Shown here one piece after another: positions 51,750 through 61,454 of a DNA stretch of 64,000 nucleotides. The DNA comes from an uncultured Peptostreptococcus sp. (GTDB taxonomy: Bacteria > Bacillota > Clostridia > Peptostreptococcales > Peptostreptococcaceae). Location: assembly GCA_900759325.1 (NCBI GenBank), contig CAAEUW010000040.1:4392-68391 (forward strand), read 5' to 3'. The translations under genes and the position numbers were made by a program. Within the stretch, counting starts at the first letter, position 1. Each line of letters begins with the position of its first letter. A model generated the notes under the pieces. It had not been told where the DNA came from and made no database searches. It worked only from the letters and a program-made list of their open reading frames with translations.

Positions 51750-53096
51750 CTATAATCTAGCTTCTAATCTTGCCTTTTCTTCTTCATAGCCTGGCTTACC
51801 TAGTAGGGCGAACATATTTTTCTTGTAGTCCTCTACTCCTGGCTGGTTAAATGGGTTAACTCCTAGGATAACACCACCTATACCACAAGCCTTTTCAAAG
51901 AAGTATACCATCTGGCCAAATGTGTATTCATCTAGTCTAGCAATATTTAAAACTAGGTTTGGCACATCACCATCAGTATGGGCTAGTAGGGTTCCCTGGA
52001 AGGCCTTGTGGTTTACAAAGTCCACAGTTCTGCCTGCTAGGTAGTTAAGGCCGTCTAAGTCATCCTTGTCTAACTTTATTTCTATGTCTCTTCTTGGGCT
52101 TTCTACATTGATTACAGTTTCAAAGATAAATCTTCTACCATCCTGTATATACTGACCCATTGAGTGTAGGTCAGTTGAGAAATTTACTGATGCTGGGAAT
52201 ATCCCCCTCTGGTCCTTACCTTCACTCTCACCAAATAGCTGCTTCCACCACTCAGCGAAGTACTGTAGCTGTGGTTCGTAGTTTACCAATAGCTCGGTTT
52301 CCTTACCCTTTCTCTGTAAAACTGTCCTTGCAACAGCATATTGGTAGGCCTGGTTCTTTTCAAGATCCTTGACAGAGTATTCCTCTCTGGCATCTGCTGC
52401 CCCCTTCATCATGGCATCTATATCAAAGCCTGCCGCAGCAATTGGAAGTAGACCAACTGCAGTTAAAACTGAGAATCTACCACCTACATCATCTGGTATT
52501 ACAAATGTTTCATAACCCTCTGCTTCAGCTAGGCTCCTAAGAGCCCCCCTCTTTGCATCTGTAGTTGCATATATTCTCTTGGCTGCACCTTCCTTACCAT
52601 ACCTCTTTTCTAGGTCTTCCTTGAAAATTCTAAAGGCAAGGGCTGGCTCAGTTGTAGTACCAGACTTAGATATTACATTTACAGAGTAGTCCCTGTCCCT
52701 TACTAGGTCTAGTAGGTCTAGCAGGTAGGATGAGCTTATGCTATTACCTGCAAAGTATATTTCTGGAGCCTGTCTCTCTTCCTTGCTCAGATTGTTCTTG
52801 AAATTTTTACCCAACATTTCTATGGCTGCCTTGGCACCTAGGTAAGAACCACCTATACCTATTACTACCAATACCTCTGAATCAGACTTAATCTTGTCTG
52901 CAGCCTTCTTAATTCTGGCAAATTCATCCTTGTCGTAGTTAACTGGAAGGTCAATCCAACCAATGTAGTCATTACCTAAAGACCTACCCTCATGCAATAG
53001 GTCATGCGCTAGGTCAACAAATGGTTGCATAGCCTCTACCTCTCTCTTAGCTAAAAATTTCTCAGCCTTACTGTAATCAAATTTAATATTACTCAT
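51750..53096 (-). CDS. pgi: Glucose-6-phosphate isomerase
   Basis: 448 residues, the short bacterial form. Interconverts glucose and fructose 6-phosphates. Seen: V-I-G-I-G-G-S-Y-L-G-A-K-A, N-V-I-S-K-S-G-T-T-T-E-P-A, G-G-R-F-S-V-L-T-A-V-G and E-S-E-G-K-D-Q-R-G. GAGGAGG ribosome site; own terminator. Single gene, not linked to the other glycolytic genes. Confidence 0.97.
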   Translation of the reverse strand: MSNIKFDYSKAEKFLAKREVEAMQPFVDLAHDLLHEGRSLGNDYIGWIDLPVNYDKDEFARIKKAADKIKSDSEVLVVIGIGGSYLGAKAAIEMLGKNFKNNLSKEERQAPEIYFAGNSISSSYLLDLLDLVRDRDYSVNVISKSGTTTEPALAFRIFKEDLEKRYGKEGAAKRIYATTDAKRGALRSLAEAEGYETFVIPDDVGGRFSVLTAVGLLPIAAAGFDIDAMMKGAADAREEYSVKDLEKNQAYQYAVARTVLQRKGKETELLVNYEPQLQYFAEWWKQLFGESEGKDQRGIFPASVNFSTDLHSMGQYIQDGRRFIFETVINVESPRRDIEIKLDKDDLDGLNYLAGRTVDFVNHKAFQGTLLAHTDGDVPNLVLNIARLDEYTFGQMVYFFEKACGIGGVILGVNPFNQPGVEDYKKNMFALLGKPGYEEEKARLEARL

Positions 53097-53187
53097 ATTG
53101 CCTCCTCTATTACCTTTTATTTATTAGACGACTCTACCACAGCCGTTTTATTACCATAATAAAAAATCTATTATTTCCATTATACCA

Positions 53188-54801
53188 CTAGTCACCATTT
53201 TTGGTATCTAAAGGCGAATATTTTTCAATTATTTTTTCTGCACACTTTATACCATCGACTGCAGCAGTTACTATGCCACCTGCATAGCCTGCCCCCTCAC
53301 CACAGGGGTAAAGGTTGCTTATATTTAAGGACTTGAGACTATTCCTGTCCCTATTTATCCTAACTGGGGCTGATGATCTAGTCTCCACACCGGTAAGGAC
53401 TGCATCCGACATGGCAAAGCCCTTGAGCCTCTTGTCCATACTCAAAATACCCATTCTCATAGCCTCCACTACGAAGTCCGGTAGACAAAGGGCTAGGTCA
53501 GTAGGCCTTACACCTGGCTTATAAGATGGCCTTACGCTAGCAAGTTCCACAGATGGTCTCCCCGCTAAAAAGTCTCCAACTAGCTGGCAAGGGGCCTGGT
53601 AATTGCTACCCCCAAGTTCAAAGGCCATAGCCTCATATTTTTCCTGAAAATCTATACCTGCTAGAGGGTGGTCTGATTCATAGTCATCTGTTGTGATGTT
53701 GACCAAAAGTCCACTATTGGCATTTTCTAGGTCCCTAGCATGCTCACTCATACCGTTTGTAACAAGGTGTCCCTGACTACTAGCTGAGGCTATTACACTT
53801 CCTCCCGGACACATACAAAAAGTATACACACTTCTACCATTTTCTACCTGACTAGTCAGCCTATAGTCTGCTGCGCCCAGCCTTTCATGGCCTGCAAATT
53901 TCCCGTATTGAGCCTTGTTGATTAGGTCCTGGGGATGCTCGATCCTAGCCCCGATTGCAAAAGGCTTTTGCTCCATATATATTCCTCTTGAATTTAGCAT
54001 CCTATAGGTGTCTCTGGCACTATGGCCTGTTGCGAGTATTAGGTCTTGGCAGGCCAATTCCTCCTGGTCATTTACTATGACGGACACTATCCTGTCACCT
54101 TCTACTTTTATATCAGTTAGCTGGCTAGAAAACCTAACCTGGCCACCCAGACGAATTATCTCCTGTCTTATATTTTTTACCACATTCTTTAGGATATCAG
54201 TGCCAACGTGTGGCTTGTGTGAATAAAGTATATCCTCTGGTGCTCCTGCTAGTACGAACTCTCTTAGGACCTTTTCACTCCTGATATCCTTTATCCTAGT
54301 TGTCAACTTACCATCAGAAAAAGTACCTGCCCCTCCTTCGCCGAACTGGACATTGGACCTATCATTTAAGATGCCTGTCTCCCAAAACTTGTCTATGTCG
54401 GCAGTCCTGGTATCAACATCCTGGCCCCTTTCCAACAAAATTGGCCTATAGCCTCTCTGGGCTAGAACTAGACTGGCAAAAAGACCTGCTGGTCCCGCAC
54501 CGACTACAAGTGGTGGATTTTCCATGTTTTCTCGGCCTGATTTAACATCTTGGTACCTGTTTGACTCTATAAATACTGTATCCTTTGGCTTTCTTGCCAA
54601 GATTTTTTTCTCTGATTTAAGACTTACATCTACGGTATAGACAAAGCTAATCTGGTCTTTTTTTCTGGCATCGATTGATTCCTTGTAAATGCTGTAGTCA
54701 ATAATATCAGAATCATGAATTCTTAGTTTTTTGCACAGCTTAGACCTGACTAGGTCTATTGGCTGGTCTATATCAATTTTTATATTAGATACTCTTAACA
54801 T
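53188..54801 (-). CDS. FAD-dependent dehydrogenase of unknown substrate
   Basis: 537 residues. An N-terminal region (about 1-85) precedes the dinucleotide-binding V-V-G-A-G-P-A-G-L-F at about 97; V-Q-F-G-E-G-G-A-G-T-F-S-D-G-K-L-T-T-R follows, and the C-terminus holds Y-P-C-G-E-G-A-G-Y-A-G-G-I. These are the hallmarks of a widely conserved family annotated as NAD(FAD)-utilising dehydrogenases, whose reaction is not established. Cytosolic. AGGAGG ribosome site before ATG. Single gene. Confidence 0.9.
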   Translation of the reverse strand: MLRVSNIKIDIDQPIDLVRSKLCKKLRIHDSDIIDYSIYKESIDARKKDQISFVYTVDVSLKSEKKILARKPKDTVFIESNRYQDVKSGRENMENPPLVVGAGPAGLFASLVLAQRGYRPILLERGQDVDTRTADIDKFWETGILNDRSNVQFGEGGAGTFSDGKLTTRIKDIRSEKVLREFVLAGAPEDILYSHKPHVGTDILKNVVKNIRQEIIRLGGQVRFSSQLTDIKVEGDRIVSVIVNDQEELACQDLILATGHSARDTYRMLNSRGIYMEQKPFAIGARIEHPQDLINKAQYGKFAGHERLGAADYRLTSQVENGRSVYTFCMCPGGSVIASASSQGHLVTNGMSEHARDLENANSGLLVNITTDDYESDHPLAGIDFQEKYEAMAFELGGSNYQAPCQLVGDFLAGRPSVELASVRPSYKPGVRPTDLALCLPDFVVEAMRMGILSMDKRLKGFAMSDAVLTGVETRSSAPVRINRDRNSLKSLNISNLYPCGEGAGYAGGIVTAAVDGIKCAEKIIEKYSPLDTKNGD

Positions 54802-54884
54802 ACTTCCTCCTTGCCCGGTCGCGGACTATTGGTCTGGCAAGCTTAAAATAGGCTGGCTATACCTAAATACTGACCTTCTAAAAT

Positions 54885-54930
54885 ATATAAAAAAGACTAA
54901 ATCACAAAAAAAATACTGTAATTTAGTCTT
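54885..54930 (-). terminator. Terminator after the SEC-C gene pair
   Basis: AAGACTAAAT (54930-54921, minus strand) pairs with ATTTAGTCTT (54902-54893), 10 bp perfect with an A/T-rich loop, then TTTTTTATATATTTT. Confidence 0.85.
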
Positions 54931-54949
54931 ATCATCTCATTGATTTTGC

Positions 54950-55324
54950 TCAGTCCTTAGTAATCAAGCCTCTTATAACCTTCATATTATTGAATATCTT
55001 CTCAATAAAGTTTTCAGCTATTTCATCGTCAAGTAGCTTGATTTCAAGATTTTCATTGTCTTCAATGCCCTTGTCCCTACAATACTGATTGGCTATATCT
55101 ATTATAGTGCCCTTGTTGTCAGGTGCCAGTGAGTATTCCTTGTAGTCAACTATCACATACTGAAGAACTTCCTGTCTACCATCCTTATTGTATCCAATTT
55201 CTATATGGTAGATAACAGCAAATAGGTTTTCTATACTCTCATCACCATTGTAAACTGGTATAGCTGGATGTGATTTTATAAAATTAGTAGATACCGGTAT
55301 ACTATTCCCTACTTTTAACTGCAT
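54950..55324 (-). CDS. Uncharacterised protein, 124 residues
   Basis: Not recognised. Soluble, acidic, no signal peptide or TM segment; mixed alpha/beta, with a middle strand-rich part (E-V-L-Q-Y-V-I-V-D-Y) and a helical C-terminus. It starts eight bases after the SEC-C/HTH gene with AGGAGG and shares its terminator, so the two form an operon. It may be an accessory of that protein; no function can be read. Confidence 0.8.
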   Translation of the reverse strand: MQLKVGNSIPVSTNFIKSHPAIPVYNGDESIENLFAVIYHIEIGYNKDGRQEVLQYVIVDYKEYSLAPDNKGTIIDIANQYCRDKGIEDNENLEIKLLDDEIAENFIEKIFNNMKVIRGLITKD

Positions 55325-55332
55325 ATTTCCTC

Positions 55333-56400
55333 CTATTCACCTTCAACAACTGCTAGTATTTCCTTATTTCTCTTGGCTAGGGTACTAGTGCTAACATCGT
55401 ACTTCTGAGCTATAGAGTTTTGGGTAATACTCTGGCCTATAGACTTCCTATAATAGTATTCAAGTCCTGAAGCCCATCCATTTTCTGCCCCTGCTAGATT
55501 TAGCTTGGATGAAATTTCTGACCATAGGTCCATTACACTTGCTAGGATATCTTCCTCTTCAATCTTTGACCTAAGCAGGTCCTCTAGGTTTGAAGCTGAC
55601 CCAGCTTCTTCATCAGACTCTAGGTCATGTAGGCTTTCTTCCATCATGTCGTCCTTATAGTCACTCATCTGTAAAAGGTTCAGCATATGCTTATAGAAGT
55701 ATAGGGAATTTATAGATACAAAGTAGTCTATATTAGCTATGTTGTTCACATCACCCTTGTACTCATTCATCACATCATTATAGATGTAGTCCTTGGCATC
55801 CTCCTGGATTCTGATAGTTAAATCAGTCAATACGTATATATTTCCGACCTTTACTGGCCTAGCCAATAGGTACTGGCCAACTTCAAATCCTGCCAATATT
55901 TCTGCATCAAGAGTATAGTACTGGATACCAGTAAAGACATCCCTAATAACCACCTCTAGACCCTCAAAGCTATCAATAACGAACAAGCTTGGATGAGAGT
56001 TCAGGCAGTTAACTACTATTTCCCTATCACTTTTACTAAATTTCTTATGACCTAATACATACATGGCAGGTGTATTTTCACCATCAACCATATAGTCGTA
56101 TGAGAAGTATGACGCAAAGAACCTATTGGAAGCTATATTGTTGACAATCATATTATCAAAGAATATATTTCTTGCTTCCTCTTCCTTGCTGGCAAAGTTC
56201 TCATCCCTCTCAATTAGGTCCTCTAGAGACTCACTAAGTCCAATAATCGCTCTTGAGTATGCCTCGTTTGCCTTCTGCTTTTTGTCGTGCAAAGTCTTCT
56301 GGCCCAAAACCATCCTGTGGTCTGCCAGATCCTTGTCCATACAACACTTTTTATATTTTTTACCACTTCCACAATGGCACAAATCGTTTCTATTCAACAT
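55333..56400 (-). CDS. SEC-C zinc-motif protein with C-terminal helix-turn-helix
   Basis: 355 residues. It opens with the SecA-type zinc motif C-H-C-G-S-G-K-K-Y-K-K-C-C (ligands Cys8, Cys10, Cys19, Cys20), placed at the N-terminus rather than the C-terminus as in SecA. The middle (about 40-300) is acidic and unassigned. The end (about 315-350) reads like a helix-turn-helix: Q-N-S-I-A-Q-K-Y-D-V-S-T-S-T-L. The zinc motif suggests contact with ribosome or nucleic acid. ATG 56400 is nine bases after GGGAG. The 168 bases upstream are A/T-rich with no clear signal. Forms an operon with the 124-residue protein. Confidence 0.85.
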   Translation of the reverse strand: MLNRNDLCHCGSGKKYKKCCMDKDLADHRMVLGQKTLHDKKQKANEAYSRAIIGLSESLEDLIERDENFASKEEEARNIFFDNMIVNNIASNRFFASYFSYDYMVDGENTPAMYVLGHKKFSKSDREIVVNCLNSHPSLFVIDSFEGLEVVIRDVFTGIQYYTLDAEILAGFEVGQYLLARPVKVGNIYVLTDLTIRIQEDAKDYIYNDVMNEYKGDVNNIANIDYFVSINSLYFYKHMLNLLQMSDYKDDMMEESLHDLESDEEAGSASNLEDLLRSKIEEEDILASVMDLWSEISSKLNLAGAENGWASGLEYYYRKSIGQSITQNSIAQKYDVSTSTLAKRNKEILAVVEGE

Positions 56401-56574
56401 ATGCAACTGCTCCCTACTTTTTTATATTAAAAGACATTTCACACATAAATATTGCTTTATTAAATATATACGAACACAAGTCCTACTACAAAATAATAAA
56501 CAATACTTTAAATTATATCACAGTCAATTTAATCTGACAATATAGTCTTAATTATATTAATTACCAGATATCTT

Positions 56575-57009
56575 CTAATCAAAAAAATGCAGCTTTATTA
56601 CATATTTAGATTGGCCTTGACCATCGTAGGAAATACTGTCTACAACCAGCCTCTTGTCCATTGCTTCTAGACCCTGGACAAACTTCAAAAGTGAATCTCC
56701 CTTGCCAGATAGGCTTATTTCATACTGCCTGTATTCATTTCCCTCCATGACCTCCATAGACTCAATTGAAAGGTCCTTGTTGGACATTTCATATAGGCCA
56801 AGGTCCCTAGCCATATCAGGTCCCTTCTTTGACCTCCTAATAGACCTCGCCATATCCTGGTCATCAGGACTATCATTATTTTTTATGCTTTCTATTTGTA
56901 GGGCCAAGTCCCTATTTTCTTCCTTCATGGGGCTTATTATAAGACTGTTAACTATGAGCATAAGTCCAAAAAATGCCAGTATGTACAATATGTTTTTATC
57001 TATTCTCAT
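56575..57009 (-). CDS. PilO-like pilus assembly protein
   Basis: 144 residues. One N-terminal TM helix (about 8-26), a coiled-coil-like stretch and a small alpha/beta C-terminal domain (S-L-S-G-K-G-D-S-L-L-K-F-V-Q-G-L-E) that fits the ferredoxin-like fold of PilO/GspM. Assigned mainly from position as the last gene of the pilB-pilC-pilin-pilM/N cluster and its topology. In the type IV system PilN and PilO form the inner-membrane alignment dimer. Confidence 0.7.
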   Translation of the reverse strand: MRIDKNILYILAFFGLMLIVNSLIISPMKEENRDLALQIESIKNNDSPDDQDMARSIRRSKKGPDMARDLGLYEMSNKDLSIESMEVMEGNEYRQYEISLSGKGDSLLKFVQGLEAMDKRLVVDSISYDGQGQSKYVIKLHFFD

Positions 57010-57041
57010 CCTTATCCTCCTATGGCATCCTGTCCCAAGAG

Positions 57042-58439
57042 TCAGTTCCTTATTTCTAGTTTGACTAGGTACTTGTAGGCCTTCTTCTTTACCTTTTCCT
57101 TGACTATTTCATACTTGTCCTCTAGCTTGGTATTGATATTCTGACCATCCTGGTCCTGGCTGTCCTGATCGGGGTCTGGCTTTCTTTCCTTCTTGCGTTC
57201 AACTTCCTTTTCCACATAGTATTCCAGCTTGCTAATTGAAAGAATGCTGGCCTTATCAAAGAGCTTGTCATTCCTGAGTCCACTTACCTTTGACCTATCA
57301 TCTAGCTCTAGGTCTACAAGGAGCCTATCCTTGTCATAATCCATCTTTTTCACCGTGTTTCCTAGCTTTTTATGGATTTCGTATACCTTGATGATATCGA
57401 GCCCGTATATATTTTTATCAATTTTCTTAGGCCTGTCAATCCTGCTTGCCTCCCTGGATATAGAATGGGACCTGGCCTCTTCCAGTTCCCTATATAGGCT
57501 CCTCTTGTCCATAAGTGTCCTGACCCCCATAAGTATAAATAGGACTAATACAAGTACCATAAATCTCATCATGTAGATATTTAGCCTTGACCCTCTCACA
57601 CTTTCTAGGTAATGGTCTACCAGACCTCCCTTCTTGGACTTCCCCCCTATCAGGGACTGGCCCTTGTAGGCTAGGATTTTCCCATAAATATTAGGCCTAT
57701 AATCATCTAGGGTCTCCATATTTGTAAGCGACCCTATTAGGTCCTTAAACCTTTGGCCCCTGTAGTCACCAAATACCAATATCCTGCCCTGGCCATTTAG
57801 GTAGGCTATAAAGTTTTCATCCCTATAAGACTGGTCAACAACTATAGAGCTCTTGATACTATCCCCCTCGAGAATGGTTAAGACTAGGTCCTCCTCCCTG
57901 ACCTCCATCAGGGCAAAGTAGTTGTCCTTAGCCTCTATAAAGTGGCTTGCCAGCTGGTAGTTGCTGTATATAGCCTTACACCTTAGCTTGGCATTTTTTT
58001 CTATAGCTCTTACTATACTGTATAAATAATTTGGAAATAGGCAAACCTCTAGGTAAACCATGTCGTTTTCATCCACCTGTCCCCTCTTATATATTAGGCT
58101 GTACCTATCCTTATTTAAATTTAATAATTCCATTATTTCTATATCTACTACAAGGTCTATATCCTTCCTCTTAGAATCTTTAAGGACCTCAATTTTTCTT
58201 ACAACTAGATGATTATTTTGGCATATCATGTAAAAGCACTTAAACTTTACCCCAAGCTTTTTTTCAATGAAGGCAATGTCTTCGCACAGCTTGTAGGCAA
58301 TTTCATTTTCCTTATCAAACATTGATCCCATGTCTATATCAAGGGGGTAGTACTGGTCAAACAGGATTGCTGACTCTCCAGACCTAGAATAGGCTGTCAG
58401 CCTATATCCCCTTGTCTCAACTCCTATAAATAAAACCAT
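57042..58439 (-). CDS. PilM-PilN-like fusion protein of the pilus cluster
   Basis: 465 residues. The N-terminal 260 residues look like the PilM/GspL actin-like cytosolic part (F-I-G-V-E-T-R-G-Y-R-L-T-A at the start); one TM helix at about 272-292 follows, then a coiled-coil-like region and a PilN-like domain with a Lys/Asp/Gln-rich insert. In most systems PilM and PilN are separate genes; GspL of type II secretion is the natural fusion. ATG 58439 follows GGGGGGAG; upstream frame unsupported. The ATP-binding motifs of PilM are not clear. Confidence 0.7.
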   Translation of the reverse strand: MVLFIGVETRGYRLTAYSRSGESAILFDQYYPLDIDMGSMFDKENEIAYKLCEDIAFIEKKLGVKFKCFYMICQNNHLVVRKIEVLKDSKRKDIDLVVDIEIMELLNLNKDRYSLIYKRGQVDENDMVYLEVCLFPNYLYSIVRAIEKNAKLRCKAIYSNYQLASHFIEAKDNYFALMEVREEDLVLTILEGDSIKSSIVVDQSYRDENFIAYLNGQGRILVFGDYRGQRFKDLIGSLTNMETLDDYRPNIYGKILAYKGQSLIGGKSKKGGLVDHYLESVRGSRLNIYMMRFMVLVLVLFILMGVRTLMDKRSLYRELEEARSHSISREASRIDRPKKIDKNIYGLDIIKVYEIHKKLGNTVKKMDYDKDRLLVDLELDDRSKVSGLRNDKLFDKASILSISKLEYYVEKEVERKKERKPDPDQDSQDQDGQNINTKLEDKYEIVKEKVKKKAYKYLVKLEIRN

Positions 58440-58501
58440 ATTCTCCCCCCCTATAATATAAAACATACTTCAAATATCTAAACTATCCTAAACTAGCCAG
58501 C

Positions 58502-58909
58502 CTATTTGCCAACAGCCTTAGTATCTGGCTTTGGATAGAAGGTCTTACCACCAGCAGTTACCTTTAGCTCCTTGCTGGTAGCATCCTCCTCTAAGGTAAA
58601 TTCACCAGTTACACTTTGAGGCTTTGGTTTGCTAGATAGGTATTTAGCCTCTACTAGCTTGTCAATATTCTTTAAATCTTCACCTTCCTTACCCTCACTC
58701 TCTGCCATATATACTGCAGTCGCTATATTAGAAGCATTCGCATAGTCTGCATTTTCCTTGGCCTTTTTCTGGGCTCCAGAAAACTTAATCGCTACTATAC
58801 CAGCAAGTATACCTATTATGGCAACTACAATAACTAGCTCTACTAGGGTAAATCCCCTTCTTCTTTTAGCCTTTGTAAGGCTAGTATTTTTAAGCTCTAA
58901 CTTATCCAT
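58502..58909 (-). CDS. Type IV prepilin-like major pilin
   Basis: 135 residues. Class III signal: a 19-residue basic leader ending K-R-R-R-G, then F-T-L-V-E-L with Glu5, followed by the hydrophobic helix V-I-V-V-A-I-I-G-I-L-A-G. Cut after Gly19 gives a pilin of 116 residues with a helix (about 40-85) and a small C-terminal beta part without cysteines. ATG 58909 follows GGAGG by eight bases; the longer frame would add a hydrophilic extension that destroys the leader. No prepilin peptidase gene lies in the window, so it must be coded elsewhere. Confidence 0.93.
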   Translation of the reverse strand: MDKLELKNTSLTKAKRRRGFTLVELVIVVAIIGILAGIVAIKFSGAQKKAKENADYANASNIATAVYMAESEGKEGEDLKNIDKLVEAKYLSSKPKPQSVTGEFTLEEDATSKELKVTAGGKTFYPKPDTKAVGK

Positions 58910-59043
58910 TGATATTACCTCCAAAACAATTCTACGGACCCAAGTCCAACTATCAACCATAGAATATAGGCCCCTTTTCCAGGCTGGAGTATAGTCACCT
59001 ACCCTGACTTATATTGTCTGCCATCCACATATTGTCTATGGTC

Positions 59044-60099
59044 CTATTGACCTAGACTAGATATCATATCAAACATTGGCGAAAGGATGGCATATAGGCA
59101 GCTCCCTATTATGAGGCCCATTAAAAGTATTAGGGCTGGCTCAACAATTTTTATCAGGTTTTCAAGCTCTTGGTCTAGCTCTCTTTCATAGTAGCTAGAG
59201 GCCATTTCTAGACTCCTATCAAAATTCCCAGATTCCTCTCCAGACATTAGCATAGATATGAAAACCTGGGGAAATATGCCCGATAGCTCCAGCGACCTGG
59301 TCACTGAGTTTCCCTTTTTTATTCGTTCTCCAACTAACTTCATCTTCTTTTCTATATGGGAATTGTCCAATAGTCTAGTGGTGATATCTATAGACTCACC
59401 TATATGTACACCACTTCCCAAAAGGATGGCCATTGCCCTGGAAAAACTATCGGAAACAATCATCCTATGTAAACCTCCCAGCTTGGGTATTTCAAACTTC
59501 TTCTCGTCATACCAGGCCTTAATTTCCCTGCTATTCTTTACCATCTGGACCAAGGATACTAGCAATAGGGTTGAAAATACCAGTAGTATCAATAGGTTTG
59601 TCCTCAAAAACCTGGATAGGCCAAAGAGGCTCCTAGTGGCTACTGGCAGCTGGTCCATATCAACAGCAAAGGCAGCCTCAAAATTTGGAACTACAAACAC
59701 CAGCATAAAAATCAGGGAAAGAAGAGTCACAAAGACCAGTATCATAGGGTATATGGCAGCAGCTAGGAGCTTATTTTTAAGCCTGTGCTCCCTATCATAG
59801 TAGGCAGACATTTTTTCAAAAACAAAGTCAATATTACCACTGACCTCACCGGCCCTTATCATACTTATGAAAAAGACTGAAAAAGCATTGGTCAGGTAAA
59901 AGGCCTCTGTCATAGTCCTTCCCCTCTCTATATTCCTCTTTACCATGATCATGACCCCAGAGACCTTCTTTGATGAGGTCTTGATTATAGTATCGAATAT
60001 AGTCATAAGGTCACATCCAGACTTCTCCATGCTGGCTATCTGCTGGCATATAAGCTTGAGTTCCTTATCCTTGATTTTTTTCTGCAATAGAATCTTCAT
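59044..60099 (-). CDS. pilC: Type IV pilus inner-membrane platform protein PilC (GspF family)
   Basis: 351 residues. Two T2SSF domains of alike sequence (about 12-130 and 215-335), each with F-x-x-M-I/L-x-x-G-E-x-S-G-N and three TM helices in all. The platform couples the ATPase to pilin polymerisation. Its start overlaps the pilB end by 35 bases. The 134-base gap to the pilin gene has only weak promoter-like sequence. Confidence 0.92.
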   Translation of the reverse strand: MKILLQKKIKDKELKLICQQIASMEKSGCDLMTIFDTIIKTSSKKVSGVMIMVKRNIERGRTMTEAFYLTNAFSVFFISMIRAGEVSGNIDFVFEKMSAYYDREHRLKNKLLAAAIYPMILVFVTLLSLIFMLVFVVPNFEAAFAVDMDQLPVATRSLFGLSRFLRTNLLILLVFSTLLLVSLVQMVKNSREIKAWYDEKKFEIPKLGGLHRMIVSDSFSRAMAILLGSGVHIGESIDITTRLLDNSHIEKKMKLVGERIKKGNSVTRSLELSGIFPQVFISMLMSGEESGNFDRSLEMASSYYERELDQELENLIKIVEPALILLMGLIIGSCLYAILSPMFDMISSLGQ

Positions 60100-61306
60100 A
60101 TGTCACCATTCCATTTTCTATAGCCAGCCTTCTTATCCTCTTGGCCTCCCAGCCAGACTTTACAGCAGACCTAAGCTGGTCATCCATTTTTAAAATCTCA
60201 TATATAAGGGTCCTAGATTCATCCTTTGACCCACTTATTATTAGCTTCTTCTTGACCAGGCGTTGGGCAATTACACCCACTAGGGCTGAATTAATCATAT
60301 ACCTGTCTATCCCCATATCCTCAAGCCTAACAATGGCTGAAATTGCATCATTGGTATGGAGGGTAGTAATTACAAAGTGGCCTGTGATAGCAGCCCTTAG
60401 GGCTATTTGCGCTGTATCTACATCCCTGATTTCACCCACCACTATACAGTCGGGGTCCTGCCTCAGAATTGATTTCAAGCCATTGTCAAACCTTAGTCCA
60501 GCCTTATAATTTACCTGGACCTGGTTGATACCGTCTATCTTATACTCTACAGGGTCCTCTATAGTTGTTATATTAATACTCTTGTCTTTTAATTGATTGA
60601 GCAAGGAATATACTGTCGATGACTTACCACTACCAGTCGGGCCTGATACTATAAGCATGCCACACTTTTGGTCTAGTATGCCCTCGATTATTTTCTCAGC
60701 ACTTGTAGAAAAACCCAGCTCCCCCATGGTTTTTAAGGAGCTAGACTTATTTAGTATCCTCATAACCAGCTTTTCTCCATATATGGTCGGTATGGTACTC
60801 AACCTTATATCGATGTCCTGACCCCTGTATTCATAGCTAAAGCGACCATCCTGTGGTAGTCTCTTTTCAGTTATATCACATGAAGCCTTTAGCTTGATTA
60901 TAGTACTAATCTCATGGTGGTTGGTCAGTGACAGCCTATCAACCAAGACTAGGTCACCATTTGACCTATACCTGACCAGGATTTCTTTGCTAAAGGGTTC
61001 TATATGGATATCGCTTATATCAGCCTCTATTGCCTGACTGATTATATCATCCACCATCCCCTTGGCCATAGTTTCAGGATCCTTGTCCAGGTCCTTGTAG
61101 GACTGGTCTATCAGCCTCCTAATATTGTCCCTAGTATCAAGCCTGACACCTATCTCTCTTCCAGAAATGGCCCTAAGGCTATTTACCAGGCCTATATCGA
61201 ATTCAGCCATCAGGATTACTAGCTTGGTATCACTGGCACTTAGCGGAAATATACAATACTTATCCGCCATTTTTTTGGGAACCACTGTCGACAAAATATT
61301 CTCCAA
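60065..61306 (-). CDS. pilB: Type IV pilus assembly ATPase PilB (GspE family)
   Basis: 413 residues, against about 560 for typical PilB. A shortened N-terminal domain (about 10-75) leads to the GspE ATPase: G-P-T-G-S-G-K-S-S-T Walker A, R-Q-D-P-D-C-I-V-V-G-E-I-R-D Walker B/Asp box and T-L-H-T-N-D-A His box. The usual zinc-binding tetracysteine loop after I-A-Q-R-L-V is replaced by a short cysteine-free stretch. Starts TTG: TTG 61306 (after TAGAGG) or TTG 61294, six bases after GGAG, which is slightly better placed. First gene of the cluster. Confidence 0.92.
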   Translation of the reverse strand: MENILSTVVPKKMADKYCIFPLSASDTKLVILMAEFDIGLVNSLRAISGREIGVRLDTRDNIRRLIDQSYKDLDKDPETMAKGMVDDIISQAIEADISDIHIEPFSKEILVRYRSNGDLVLVDRLSLTNHHEISTIIKLKASCDITEKRLPQDGRFSYEYRGQDIDIRLSTIPTIYGEKLVMRILNKSSSLKTMGELGFSTSAEKIIEGILDQKCGMLIVSGPTGSGKSSTVYSLLNQLKDKSINITTIEDPVEYKIDGINQVQVNYKAGLRFDNGLKSILRQDPDCIVVGEIRDVDTAQIALRAAITGHFVITTLHTNDAISAIVRLEDMGIDRYMINSALVGVIAQRLVKKKLIISGSKDESRTLIYEILKMDDQLRSAVKSGWEAKRIRRLAIENGMVTYEDSIAEKNQG

Positions 61307-61340
61307 AATCCTCTACCCCCTTACTCACAGATATATAGAC

Positions 61341-61380
61341 AAAAAAAATAAAAATAACTCCGAAAAGTTATTTTTATTTA
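61341..61380 (-). terminator. Terminator of the antiporter gene
   Basis: AAATAAAAATAACT (61379-61366) pairs with AGTTATTTTTATTT (61360-61347), 14 bp perfect, six-base loop, then TTTTTTTTGTC on the minus strand, upstream of pilB. Confidence 0.85.
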
Positions 61381-61454
61381 AAATTATATTTAGTTTATTT
61401 TTTACAGCTTACTATAGTTGGACAGGACCCTTTATCCCATCCTGATAAGTATAT

